Source of the DNA: Rhodospirillaceae bacterium
GTDB taxonomy: Bacteria > Pseudomonadota > Alphaproteobacteria > Rhodospirillales > JABJKH01
Assembly: GCA_018660465.1 (NCBI GenBank)
Contig: JABJKH010000089.1
Span: 124,001-188,000 of the forward strand
Direction: 5' to 3'
DNA: 64,000 bases
A program made the translations under genes and the position numbers. Under the pieces are notes generated by a model. That model made no database searches and had not been told where the DNA came from. It saw nothing but the letters and a program-made list of their open reading frames with translations. This document shows positions 24,700 to 32,997 of the stretch, one piece after another (position 1 is the stretch's first letter; each line of letters opens with the position of its first letter).

Positions 24700-25962
24700 T
24701 TAGGAATGGGAAGTGAAGACGAGTGACGCGTTTGTCCCGCCAAATCCAAATGAATTGGACAGAATGGCGCGAACCGGGCGTTCTTTGGCCGTATGAGGAA
24801 CCAAATCAAGATCGCAGCCTTCCGATGGATTATCCAAATTCAAGGTCGGCGGTACGATACTATTGTTCATCGCCAAGATAGAGAAAATTGCCTCAACAGC
24901 ACCGGCAGCCCCAAGAAGGTGACCGATTGCAGACTTGGTCGAAGACATCGACAGTTTATACGCCGCATCACCGAACAGACGTTTGACAGCACCAAGTTCA
25001 ATGGAATCACCCAGCGGCGTAGACGTCCCATGCGCATTGACGTAGTCGACATCTTCCGGGTTCAATTCAGCCCGCTTCATCGCCATCGTCATGCAGCGAA
25101 ACGCGCCGTTGCCATCGCTCGCCGGTGCGGTGATGTGATTCGCATCGCCTGACATGCCGTAGCCGATAAGTTCAGCATAAATCTTCGCACCACGCTTTTT
25201 CGCGTGCTCCAATTCTTCCAGCACAACGATGCCGGAGCCATCGCCCATGACAAATCCATCCCGGTCTTGGTCCCAAGGGCGAGATGCTTTTTCTGGTGTG
25301 TCATTGAAATTCGTCGATAGTGCCCGCGCTTGGGCAAACCCAGCAACGCCGAGCCGGCACATGGCAGCTTCTGCACCGCCGGCAACCATGACATCGGCAT
25401 CATCCAGCATAATCATACGCGCCGCATCGCCAATCGCGTGAGCACCACTGGAACATGCTGTAACAACCGCGTGGCACGGCCCTTTAAATCCATACTTGAT
25501 GGAGACATGACCTGAGACCAAATTAATCAAGCTGGCAGGGATGAAGAAGGGACTGAGCTTCCGCACATTCCGATCTTCGACAATTTTTGCACTCTTTGAA
25601 ATTTCCGGCAGTCCGCCGATCCCGGCACCAATTAACACGCCTGTGCGGCACCGGCTTTCATCGTCTTCGGGCATCCACCCAGAATCTTGAACCGCCATCT
25701 GTGCGGCACCCATGCCATACTGGATAAACGCGTCCATGCGGCGCTGGTCCTTCGGCGGAACCCAGTCGTCAGCATTGAACAACCCGTCAGCAGTTTCCCC
25801 ACGGGGAACCTCTCCGCCGATTTTCGCCGGTAAATCGGAGACATCGAACGATTCGATGGCACGTATGCCCGAATCGCCCTTAAGCAAACGATTCCAGACG
25901 TGATCAACGCCGCACCCCAAGGGGGTCACAAGACCGATTCCGGTAACGACTACGCGTTTCAT
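24700..25962 (-). CDS. fabF: 3-oxoacyl-ACP synthase II FabF
   Basis: Elongating ketosynthase that condenses malonyl-ACP with acyl-ACP. 420 residues; active Cys in VTACSSGAHAIGDA near 170, catalytic His residues in NAHGTSTPLGD near 311 and SAIGHLLGAAGAVEA near 346, and the closing SFGFGGTNASLVF. It lies 104 bp after acpP and directs the same pathway as its neighbours acpP, fabG and fabD. Confidence 0.97.
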   Translation of the reverse strand: MKRVVVTGIGLVTPLGCGVDHVWNRLLKGDSGIRAIESFDVSDLPAKIGGEVPRGETADGLFNADDWVPPKDQRRMDAFIQYGMGAAQMAVQDSGWMPEDDESRCRTGVLIGAGIGGLPEISKSAKIVEDRNVRKLSPFFIPASLINLVSGHVSIKYGFKGPCHAVVTACSSGAHAIGDAARMIMLDDADVMVAGGAEAAMCRLGVAGFAQARALSTNFNDTPEKASRPWDQDRDGFVMGDGSGIVVLEELEHAKKRGAKIYAELIGYGMSGDANHITAPASDGNGAFRCMTMAMKRAELNPEDVDYVNAHGTSTPLGDSIELGAVKRLFGDAAYKLSMSSTKSAIGHLLGAAGAVEAIFSILAMNNSIVPPTLNLDNPSEGCDLDLVPHTAKERPVRAILSNSFGFGGTNASLVFTSHS

Positions 25963-26066
25963 GACAACCTGTAGATTTTAAGACTGCTTGGAAAATGAGA
26001 CCGTGGTAAGCCAGTTTTGCTTAAAACGACAATTCCGGCCCATTGCTCACACTATGGCCTCTTCGC

Positions 26067-26300
26067 TTAGCTTTGCGAATCAATGAAATCGATGGCGTTT
26101 TTGACGGTCAAAATGTTTTCCGCCGCATCATCGGGGATTTCGCAGTTGAATTCTTCTTCGAACGCCATCACAAGCTCGACCGTGTCGAGACTGTCCGCTC
26201 CAAGATCATCGATAAAGCTCGCGTTATCAACGACTTTAGCTTCATCAACGCCAAGGTGTTCAACAACGATCTTTTTTACGCGCTCGGCGACATCACTCAT
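26067..26300 (-). CDS. acpP: Acyl carrier protein
   Basis: 77 residues, acidic, with the phosphopantetheine attachment Ser in [20 protein letters not shown] near residue 37. It carries growing acyl chains for fatty-acid and lipid A synthesis. A strong site (GGGGAAAGAG) precedes the ATG, fitting its normally very high expression. It sits between fabG and fabF, with a 143-bp gap from fabG that could hold its own promoter. Confidence 0.97.
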   Translation of the reverse strand: MSDVAERVKKIVVEHLGVDEAKVVDNASFIDDLGADSLDTVELVMAFEEEFNCEIPDDAAENILTVKNAIDFIDSQS

Positions 26301-26443
26301 ATTACTCTTTCCCCAACTAAGAAACTGTTGATATTCAAATACTTAGCACCACTTTCAGCGTAATGCACCGCTACGGTGTGGTGATTTTCACCGCTTCGTA
26401 TCATACTTTTTTCACGATGACCAGTGCTCAGAACAAGCAGTTC

Positions 26444-27181
26444 TCAAATCATAGCCATCCCGCCATTAACATGCAAAGTCTGGCCGGTGACATAAGCAGC
26501 TTCATCGCTCGCCAGATAAAGTACACTATTGGCGACATCCTGTGGCGTTCCCATCGTACCCTTTGGTATGCCCATAAGGATTTTTTCTTTTTGATCGTCG
26601 TTGAGGGCTTCTGTCATCGGCGATTCAATAAATCCCGGGGCAACACAGTTAACAGTAATCCCCCGATTGGCGACTTCTTGGGCCAGGGACTTGGACATGC
26701 CGATCATGCCCGCCTTGGACGCGACATAGTTTATCTGACCTGGATTGCCCATCACGCCGACGACTGATGAGATTGAAATGATCCGTCCCCAGCGCGCCTT
26801 CATCATGCCGCGCAGACAGGTCCGGATAAGCTGGAATGATGCCGTCAAATTGACGTCTATGACTTGCTGCCAATCTTCGTCCTTCATTCGCATGGCCAAT
26901 CCATCACGGGTTAGACCGGCATTGTTAACCAGTATATCAACACTTCCCATGGCCTCAGCCGCTTCTTTGGCCAAGGTCTCAGCCGCACCGTCTTCGCCTA
27001 AGCGAGCAGCAACCACATGCGTGCGATCCCCCAGGTTCTTGGCCAAGGCTTCCAGCGCGTCAACCCGGGTCCCACTGAGCGTCACGGTCGCACCTTGAGC
27101 GTGCAGCACCCTAGCAATCTCTCCACCGATTCCGCCGGATGCTCCGGTCACCAGTGCATTTTTGCCTGCCAGGTTGAACAT
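26444..27181 (-). CDS. fabG: 3-oxoacyl-ACP reductase FabG
   Basis: NADPH-dependent reduction of 3-ketoacyl-ACP. 245 residues with VTGASGGIGGEIARVL near residue 12, NNAGLTRDGLAMRMKDEDW near 86, catalytic Ser in ISSVVGVMGNPGQ and NYVASKAGMIGMSK near 150, and the terminal VTGQTLHVNGGMAMI typical of FabG. It is 26 bp downstream of fabD, on the same strand. Confidence 0.96.
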   Translation of the reverse strand: MFNLAGKNALVTGASGGIGGEIARVLHAQGATVTLSGTRVDALEALAKNLGDRTHVVAARLGEDGAAETLAKEAAEAMGSVDILVNNAGLTRDGLAMRMKDEDWQQVIDVNLTASFQLIRTCLRGMMKARWGRIISISSVVGVMGNPGQINYVASKAGMIGMSKSLAQEVANRGITVNCVAPGFIESPMTEALNDDQKEKILMGIPKGTMGTPQDVANSVLYLASDEAAYVTGQTLHVNGGMAMI

Positions 27182-27207
27182 AGCTTTATTCCTTTCGGTC
27201 TTTAATT

Positions 27208-28143
27208 TTAGGCGAGAAAAGCCTCTATACCCTCAGGCGTTCCAACCGCAACACCACTTAGGTCACGATCAATGCGGCGTGCCAGCCCGGTCAGAACCTT
27301 GCCCGCACCAATCTCGACCAATGTATCGACACCGTTTTCTTTCATATAAAGAACACTTTCGCGCCAGCGCACCATGCCGGTGACTTGCTCCACAAGCAGT
27401 TGTCGAATTTCGTTGACGTCATTTTGAGCAGAAGCGGTAACATTGGCAATCAGGGGAACCGCAGGTGCCACCATTTTCACATCCGCCAAAGCTTCAGCCA
27501 TGACATCCGCTGCCGGTGCCATCAGGGCACAATGGAAAGGTGCACTTACCGGCAGCAATACACTTCGGCGTGCGCCACGTTCCGAAGCAATCTCAATCGC
27601 CCGTTCGACGGCGGCGCGATTGCCACTTAAAACCACCTGCCCTGAAGCATTGTCATTCGCTGCCGTGCAGATTTCGCCCTGAGCGGCTTCCTCGGCAACA
27701 GCCTGGGCATCTTCTAATTCCAATCCCAGGAGTGCCGCCATCGCCCCTTCGCCCACAGGCACAGCGGCCTGCATGGCTTGTCCACGCGTCTTCAGCAATC
27801 GTGCCGTATCAGCCAGTTCAAACGTTCCCGCAGCAGCCAGCGCCGAGTATTCACCCAGCGAATGCCCCGCAACGAATTGCGCATCTGTGGCAAAATCCAC
27901 CCCGCCCTCTTTTTGTAGAACCCGAACACAGGCCAAGCTGACCGCCATCAGCGCTGGTTGGGCGTTTTCGGTTAGGGTGAGGTCTTCTTCCGGGCCTTCA
28001 AACATTAACTTTGTTAGCTTTTGTTTAAGAGCCTCGTCGACCTCTTCAAATACTTCGCGAGCTGGCGCAAACGCTTCGGCCAGTTCTTTACCCATACCGA
28101 CAGCCTGAGAACCCTGGCCCGGAAATACAAATGCTTTTGTCAT
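27208..28143 (-). CDS. fabD: Malonyl-CoA:ACP transacylase FabD
   Basis: Loads malonate from CoA onto ACP. 311 residues from ATG 28143; FPGQGSQAVGMGKEL at the start, GHSLGEYSALAA near 91 with the catalytic Ser, and SAPFHCALMAPA near 200 with the catalytic His. AAGGG six bases upstream favours this ATG over one at 28161. First gene of the fabD-fabG-acpP-fabF-mltG series and divergent from rpsF. Confidence 0.96.
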   Translation of the reverse strand: MTKAFVFPGQGSQAVGMGKELAEAFAPAREVFEEVDEALKQKLTKLMFEGPEEDLTLTENAQPALMAVSLACVRVLQKEGGVDFATDAQFVAGHSLGEYSALAAAGTFELADTARLLKTRGQAMQAAVPVGEGAMAALLGLELEDAQAVAEEAAQGEICTAANDNASGQVVLSGNRAAVERAIEIASERGARRSVLLPVSAPFHCALMAPAADVMAEALADVKMVAPAVPLIANVTASAQNDVNEIRQLLVEQVTGMVRWRESVLYMKENGVDTLVEIGAGKVLTGLARRIDRDLSGVAVGTPEGIEAFLA

Positions 28144-28271
28144 TCTATACCCTTGAAACAACTCTAATTTAGAGCCTCATTAATTACACCAAAAATTCGT
28201 GTAGTGATAGCGGCAGTGATAGCGGCTGAACGGCTTCTGTCAAGTTTAGTGTGCCGCCTTTTAAGGGGCCC

Positions 28272-28299
28272 TTGCATGGCGAGAAAATATATGTATATT
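28272..28299 (+). promoter_or_regulatory. Candidate promoter of the rpsF operon
   Basis: TTGCAT (28272-28277) and TATATT (28294-28299) are 16 bp apart, about 80 bp before rpsF. The -10 lies in a short inverted repeat (AAATATA, two bases, TATATTT). Just upstream a 12-base unit, AGTGATAGCGGC, is repeated in tandem (28203-28226). Confidence 0.45.
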
Positions 28300-28381
28300 T
28301 CGCGCCCTTCACTCTCTGCCAGGACTGGCTTGGCTATGCCCGCATAAATATGGGTTGAGAAAATCCGAAGGGAGACAAATT

Positions 28382-28882
28382 TTGTCATACTATGAGAACG
28401 TGTTTATCGCACGTCAGGATATCACCGCGGAACAAGTCGAAGCACTTGCCGACGGTTTCACCAAAGTCATCGAAGACGAAGGCGGCAAAGTTGCCAGCCG
28501 GGAAAACTGGGGTCTTAGGGGTCTTGCTTATAAGATCAAGAAGAACCGCAAGGGACATTATGTCCTGATGAATATCGATGCACCTGCTGCCGCATTGCAC
28601 GAGATGGAACGCCAAATGGGGCTGAACGAAGACGTTCTCCGCCATATGTCGCTTCGGCTTGATGAATTATCCGAAGGCCCATCTGTGATCATGCAGAGCC
28701 GTGGCAACCGGGAAGATCGCCCACGCCGCGACAAGCCTTATGAAAATCGCGATGCCGGGGAAACGAAACCTGAGGCACCGGCAGCTGAAGCACCGGCAGC
28801 TGAAGCACCCGCAGATGAAGCACCCGCGGTCGAGGCAGCGGAAGCTGATACACCCGAAGTTAAAGAAGAAGGAGACGCGTAA
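28382..28882 (+). CDS. rpsF: 30S ribosomal protein S6 with acidic C-terminal tail
   Basis: Binds 16S rRNA as a dimer with S18 in the platform of the 30S subunit. The start is a TTG with AAGGGAG seven bases upstream, giving the standard N-terminus (M)[12 protein letters not shown]. Residues 1-100 are the S6 fold ([31 protein letters not shown]). A basic linker and then a tail of EAPAA-type repeats bring it to 166 residues, much longer than the ~100-130 of typical S6. The rpsR start overlaps the stop by one base. Confidence 0.95.
   Translation: MSYYENVFIARQDITAEQVEALADGFTKVIEDEGGKVASRENWGLRGLAYKIKKNRKGHYVLMNIDAPAAALHEMERQMGLNEDVLRHMSLRLDELSEGPSVIMQSRGNREDRPRRDKPYENRDAGETKPEAPAAEAPAAEAPADEAPAVEAAEADTPEVKEEGDA
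28772..28846 (+). repeat. 15-bp tandem repeat inside rpsF
   Basis: Five consecutive 15-bp units, each a variant of GAAGCACCGGCAGCT, encode [20 protein letters not shown] and EAAEA in the S6 tail. Units one and two are nearly identical, so copy number could vary by slippage without breaking the frame. Confidence 0.85.
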
Positions 28883-29133
28883 TGAGTGATGATGACGCCA
28901 AAGGCGGCGCGCGCCGTCCGTTCTTCCGCCGCAAGAAAACCTGTCCTTTTACCGGACCGGGCGCTCCCAAGATTGATTATAAAGACGTGCGGTTGTTGCA
29001 GCGTTACGTTTCCGAGCGTGGAAAAATCGTGCCCAGTCGAATCACGGCCGTTTCAGTTAAGAAACAACGTGAACTGGCGAAAGCCATCAAGCGGGCTCGT
29101 TTCATGGCATTGATTCCCTACGTCGTCAGTTAG
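28882..29133 (+). CDS. rpsR: 30S ribosomal protein S18
   Basis: 83 residues, strongly basic, with [12 protein letters not shown] near the start and the conserved [20 protein letters not shown] and [17 protein letters not shown]. It binds next to S6 in the 30S platform. Translationally coupled to rpsF by a one-base overlap (TAATG). Confidence 0.97.
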   Translation: MSDDDAKGGARRPFFRRKKTCPFTGPGAPKIDYKDVRLLQRYVSERGKIVPSRITAVSVKKQRELAKAIKRARFMALIPYVVS

Positions 29134-29197
29134 GTAATTGATCGACGCTGTCTGTCAGGGTTCCCTATAACCTAGAACAAACAGCAGGGAGAAGGCG

Positions 29198-30139
29198 ATG
29201 CACCGGGATATCCTCATCGCCGTCGGCGGTGGCATACTAAGCGCAGTGGCATCCATGACAATTGTCTTGGGATTGCCGGGGGCTTTGGTTTTTGCCTATC
29301 TGGCGCCACTGCCTGTGATGATGGTGGGGCTGACCCTCGGGCTTCGGATGGCGACAGTCGCTGCGGCGGCTGGCTTTGTTATCGCGGGGATGGTTGGGTC
29401 GACCTTCAACGCCGGGCTTTATGGGTTAATCAATGCGGTACCGGCCGTCTTGCTTGTTCGGTACGCGTTGAGTGCGGAAACAGCACCTGACGGAAGCGCT
29501 CAATGGGCTTCAGCGGGTGTCGTGGTAAGTTGGTTAGCGGTCTTGGCGGCGGGATTGTTTATGATCGCCGTGTTTACCGTCTTCGGATCGGAGACGGGAA
29601 TTGAGGACGAGATATATGGCAAGCTAAGCCAAGCCTTAGCATTGATGGCACCCGCCCTGGACGAGGGTCGGCGAACCATCATTGTCAGTGGGTTGGCCGC
29701 GATATTCCCGGGGGCACTGGGAACGTCATGGATATTCATGATTGCCGCCAATGGCGTGCTGGCACAAAGACTGGCTAAGAAGCTGGGAAAAAATTTAAGA
29801 CCGACGCCTTCTTATAGAGGGCTGACATTACCGGACTGGATTTCATGGTTTGTAGTTGGATCTGCATTCCTAGCATTGATCGGTAGTGGAGATTTGGAGT
29901 ATATGGGGCGCAATCTTGCGATGATCACGGCCACGCCTTTCTTTTTTCTAGGGCTTGCGATCATTCATTCGGTGGCGCGTTTTGTTAATTTCCCCACGGC
30001 GATGCTTGTGGGGACGTATGTGGCTTTATTAATGTCCAGCTGGGCGGCGATTGTGGTTGCCGGTGTTGGTATTGTCGAACAATGGTATAACCTACGCCAG
30101 CGCTTACCAGCGTTGAGCAGGAACGAGGAGAACGAGTGA
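29198..30139 (+). CDS. DUF2232 multi-pass membrane protein
   Basis: 313 residues with about eight hydrophobic segments spread over its whole length (for example FVIAGMVGSTFNAGLYGLI and YVALLMSSWAAIVVAGVGIV). It matches the DUF2232 family (YybS-like), which is regularly found between rpsR and rplI in Alphaproteobacteria but has no settled function. GGGAGAAGG precedes the ATG. Its stop overlaps the rplI start, so the two are translationally coupled. Confidence 0.8.
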   Translation: MHRDILIAVGGGILSAVASMTIVLGLPGALVFAYLAPLPVMMVGLTLGLRMATVAAAAGFVIAGMVGSTFNAGLYGLINAVPAVLLVRYALSAETAPDGSAQWASAGVVVSWLAVLAAGLFMIAVFTVFGSETGIEDEIYGKLSQALALMAPALDEGRRTIIVSGLAAIFPGALGTSWIFMIAANGVLAQRLAKKLGKNLRPTPSYRGLTLPDWISWFVVGSAFLALIGSGDLEYMGRNLAMITATPFFFLGLAIIHSVARFVNFPTAMLVGTYVALLMSSWAAIVVAGVGIVEQWYNLRQRLPALSRNEENE

Positions 30140-30834
30140 TGGATGTCATTCTTTTAGAAAGAATTGAAAACTTGGGTCAGATGGGCGAAGTCGTGAACGT
30201 CAAATCAGGCTTTGCACGCAATTACCTGCTGCCGCAAAAGAAAGCGCGCCGGGCAACCGAAGAGAACAAGAAATACTTCGAGACGCAACGCGCTCAGCTT
30301 GAGGCCGCGAACCTCGAAAAACGCTCCGAAGCGGAAAGCGTTGCCAAGCAAATGGGGGATATTTCCATTATCCTCATTCGCCAAGCAGGTGACGCTGGCC
30401 AGCTTTATGGCTCCGTTAACGCCCGCGATATAGCGACAGCAATGACCGATGCGGGCAACACCGTGACCCGCTCGCAAATTCGCCTTGCTGACCCCATTAA
30501 GGCGCTTGGCGTCTATAAGGTTCAGGTTGATCTGCACCCTGAGGTTGCCATCGAAATCACTGCGAACGTCGCACGAACTCAGGAAGAAGCCGATATCCAG
30601 ACGAAAACTGGTCGGGCCGTCCTTGGTGAAGACGAAGAAGAGGCACTAAACCTACAAGAAGCAGCCCATGCTGAAGAAGTGTTTGACGAAGGCGCTGCGC
30701 CAGAGAATTTTGACGGCGAAGCCGAAGAGCCTGCTGAAGACGCAGCCGAGACGGCCTCAGCTGAAACTGATGAAGCAGCTGAAGAGCCTGCTGTAGAAGA
30801 AGCAGACGACGCTGGCGAAGAAAAAGACGCCTAA
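30139..30834 (+). CDS. rplI: 50S ribosomal protein L9 with long acidic tail
   Basis: Binds 23S rRNA at the base of the L1 stalk. The ATG at 30139 gives the standard opening MDVILLERIENLGQMGE; GAGGAGAACG lies upstream. Residues 1-50 are the RNA-binding N-domain (VKSGFARNYLLPQKKA) and ~75-150 the C-domain. About 70 further residues are very acidic (EEPAEDAAETASAETDEA), bringing the length to 231 against ~150 in most bacteria. A strong terminator follows. Confidence 0.95.
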   Translation: MDVILLERIENLGQMGEVVNVKSGFARNYLLPQKKARRATEENKKYFETQRAQLEAANLEKRSEAESVAKQMGDISIILIRQAGDAGQLYGSVNARDIATAMTDAGNTVTRSQIRLADPIKALGVYKVQVDLHPEVAIEITANVARTQEEADIQTKTGRAVLGEDEEEALNLQEAAHAEEVFDEGAAPENFDGEAEEPAEDAAETASAETDEAAEEPAVEEADDAGEEKDA

Positions 30835-30860
30835 TTTGGCATCAATCAGACGTTAGTTCT

Positions 30861-30905
30861 AAAACGGCGCGTTCGCGATATTGCTTCCGGATGCGCCGTT
30901 TTTTT
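30861..30905 (+). terminator. Intrinsic terminator after rplI
   Basis: AAAACGGCGC (30861-30870) pairs perfectly with GCGCCGTTTT (30893-30902) and the stem runs into seven T residues (30899-30905), a textbook rho-independent terminator closing the rpsF-rpsR-DUF2232-rplI operon. Confidence 0.85.
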
Positions 30906-30975
30906 GTGCGCGATTCGCATAAATGTGGGGATTTGCGCGGTTTAGGAACGATACCTAACTCACCAACATTAAACC

Positions 30976-31114
30976 GCCGAGCGTCCTTCGAGACGACTGC
31001 TTTGCAGTCTCCTCAGGATGAGGATGTTAAAATATTCATTTAATATCATACACATATACACCCCTCATCCTGAGGAGCGCTCACCAGAGCGCGTCTCGAA
31101 GGACGCTGAGCAAC
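30976..31114. repeat. Paired intergenic palindromic repeat, copy 1 (upstream of dnaB)
   Basis: Two head-to-head copies of the same ~45-bp unit. The unit is GCGTCCTTCGAGACG, a small internal hairpin, then CTCCTCAGGATGAGG: left at 30981-31023, right as the reverse complement at 31063-31106, with an AT-rich spacer between. Outside them GGAACGAT (30945-30952) and ATCGTTCC (31132-31139) extend the symmetry. TTCGAGAC...CTCAGGATGAGG elements are widespread intergenic palindromes in Alphaproteobacteria (general knowledge). Confidence 0.85.
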
Positions 31115-31148
31115 ACGCCTAACGCTATGTCATCGTTCCGGCTGGCGT

Positions 31149-31220
31149 TATAATTCTTACCCACAGAAGAATGATCTTCTCCCCGTGTTCCACAGGGCAC
31201 ATGTGGGGTAATCACAGAAC
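31149..31220 (+). promoter_or_regulatory. dnaB promoter region with DnaA-box-like sites
   Basis: TATAAT (31149-31154) is a perfect -10; the -35 is not clear. TTACCCACA (31157-31165) differs from the DnaA box TTATCCACA at one position and would lie over the transcription start. A partly matching site, TGTTCCACA, is at 31187-31195 and an inverted TGTGGGGTAA follows near 31211. Control of dnaB by DnaA is an inference. Confidence 0.4.
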
Positions 31221-31241
31221 TTATGAAGTAATGTTCGGGCC

Positions 31242-32747
31242 ATGCCGACAACAGTAACACCCTTCGCTTCGAACGATGCCCCCCAATCTGACGGGCAGGC
31301 TTCAACATTTCGCACGCCGCCTCACAACGTAGAAGCTGAAAAAGCTTTGCTTGGCGCGATCTTTGCCAACAATCGGGCGCACGAAAAGGTCTCCGAATTT
31401 TTGCGCCCGGAACATTTCTCCATTGCCGAACATGGTCGAATTTTTGAGGCGGTAACAACGCTGGTCGAAAAGGGACAAATCGCCGACGTGGTGACCCTGC
31501 AACGTTATTTCGAACAAGATGAGCTGTTGGCCGAGATTGGCGGGCCGGCTTACTTGGTAGATTTAGCGACATCCGTCATCACCGTTGGCAACGCCGGGCA
31601 TTACGGCCAAATCGTTTATGACCTGCACTTGAAGCGCGAGCTTATCAACTTGGGCGAAGACTTGGTCAACAGGGCCTATAGCGGTGATGTCGAAGAAACG
31701 GCGACGGGGCAAATTGAATCAGCGGAGCAAAGCCTTTATGATCTCGCGACATCCGGCGAATACGAAGGCGGGTTCCAAGAATTTAAAGCCTCCGTTTTGG
31801 CAACCATTGAATTGGCCCAAGCCGCCCACAAACGAGAAGGGGCTCTTGCGGGCGTTACCACTGGATTGATTGATTTGGACAAGATGCTGGGCGGCCTTCA
31901 TCCGTCTGACTTAATTATCCTCGCTGGGCGCCCTTCTATGGGCAAGACTGCACTCGCCACCAACATCGCGTATAACGCTGCCTATTCCTATCTTCAATCC
32001 AACGGCGAAGAAGGCGCTGTCGTCGGATTTTTCTCCCTAGAAATGTCGGCTGAGCAATTGGCCGCGCGGATTATTTCAGAACAAACCAATATTTCGTCTG
32101 ATCGCATGCGCAAGGGCGAACTGTCTAATGACGAATTTTCACGCTTGGTCGTTGGCAGCCAACAACTCTATAAAACGCCGTTCTATATCGACGATACGCC
32201 GGCGCTTACTGTTAGTGCGCTTCGAACGCGGGCACGACGGCTTAAGCGCCAACATAAATTGGGACTGATCGTTGTCGATTATCTCCAGCTTATTGCGGGT
32301 AATCCAACATCGCGCAACGACGGGCGGGTAAACGAAGTTTCTGAAATTACGCGAGGGCTCAAGACCCTTGCAAAAGAATTGGAAGTTCCGGTGATCGCCT
32401 TGTCACAGCTATCTCGAGCGGTCGAGCAGCGCGAAGACAAACGCCCTCAGCTCTCCGACCTCCGGGAATCAGGCTCCATCGAACAGGATGCAGACATCGT
32501 GAGTTTCATCTTCCGGGAAGAATATTATCTAGATCGGTCAGAACCCATGCAGCGCCCGGATGAAAAAGACGACCACTTCATTGAAAAGAGGGACCGCTGG
32601 GAACAACGTCTTAACAACGTTCGAAACGTCGCCGAAGTCCTCGTCGCCAAGCAACGCCACGGCCCCATCGGCAAGGTCGAACTCCACTTCCAGGGCGAGT
32701 TCACCAGATTTAGTAATCTCGACCGGAGCCATATGGGGGAAGGCTAG
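31242..32747 (+). CDS. dnaB: Replicative DNA helicase DnaB
   Basis: Hexameric 5'-3' helicase that drives the replication fork. 501 residues: N-domain (PPHNVEAEKALLGAIFANN near 26), linker, then a RecA-like ATPase with Walker A GRPSMGKTALA near 229, FFSLEMSAEQLAAR near 263, Walker B LIVVDYLQLI near 341 and SQLSRAVEQREDKRPQLSDL near 387. It stands between two palindromic repeat pairs. No intein is present. Confidence 0.97.
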   Translation: MPTTVTPFASNDAPQSDGQASTFRTPPHNVEAEKALLGAIFANNRAHEKVSEFLRPEHFSIAEHGRIFEAVTTLVEKGQIADVVTLQRYFEQDELLAEIGGPAYLVDLATSVITVGNAGHYGQIVYDLHLKRELINLGEDLVNRAYSGDVEETATGQIESAEQSLYDLATSGEYEGGFQEFKASVLATIELAQAAHKREGALAGVTTGLIDLDKMLGGLHPSDLIILAGRPSMGKTALATNIAYNAAYSYLQSNGEEGAVVGFFSLEMSAEQLAARIISEQTNISSDRMRKGELSNDEFSRLVVGSQQLYKTPFYIDDTPALTVSALRTRARRLKRQHKLGLIVVDYLQLIAGNPTSRNDGRVNEVSEITRGLKTLAKELEVPVIALSQLSRAVEQREDKRPQLSDLRESGSIEQDADIVSFIFREEYYLDRSEPMQRPDEKDDHFIEKRDRWEQRLNNVRNVAEVLVAKQRHGPIGKVELHFQGEFTRFSNLDRSHMGEG

Positions 32748-32800
32748 CGTGAGGCAAGATTGATGGGGGACATTCTCACCATACATTCCCATCAGCATGG

Positions 32801-32945
32801 TGCCGCTGAGCACCCTTCGAGACACGCGATTCTCGCGTTCCTCAGGATGAGGTATAATTATATTTTGATTATTTTCAATTTCTCACTTAACACCCTCATC
32901 CTGAGGCGACGCGGAGCGGCGGGACTCGAAGGGTGCTCAGCGGCA
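32801..32945. repeat. Paired intergenic palindromic repeat, copy 2 (between dnaB and alr)
   Basis: Same architecture as the pair before dnaB. The outer arms are a perfect 21-bp inverted repeat (32801-32821 with 32925-32945, core GAGCACCCTTCGAG). The inner arms carry CCTCAGGATGAGG (32840-32852) and its complement (32894-32906), around a 41-bp AT-rich centre. The left unit holds its own small hairpin, ACGCGATTCTCGCGT. Confidence 0.85.
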
Positions 32946-32997
32946 AACTCTTTGAGACTTAAAAGTCGCTCCTCAACTCGTGAAAAAGTTTAGCGCC

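Noticed and set aside
28300-28381. S6:S18-binding leader structure in the rpsF 5' region
   Set aside because: Only a small GCCA/TGGC hairpin is visible; the diagnostic bulged motif could not be recognised.
31081-31572. 163-codon open frame on the minus strand upstream of dnaB
   Set aside because: It runs across the palindromic repeat and into the dnaB N-terminus; no protein-like motif.
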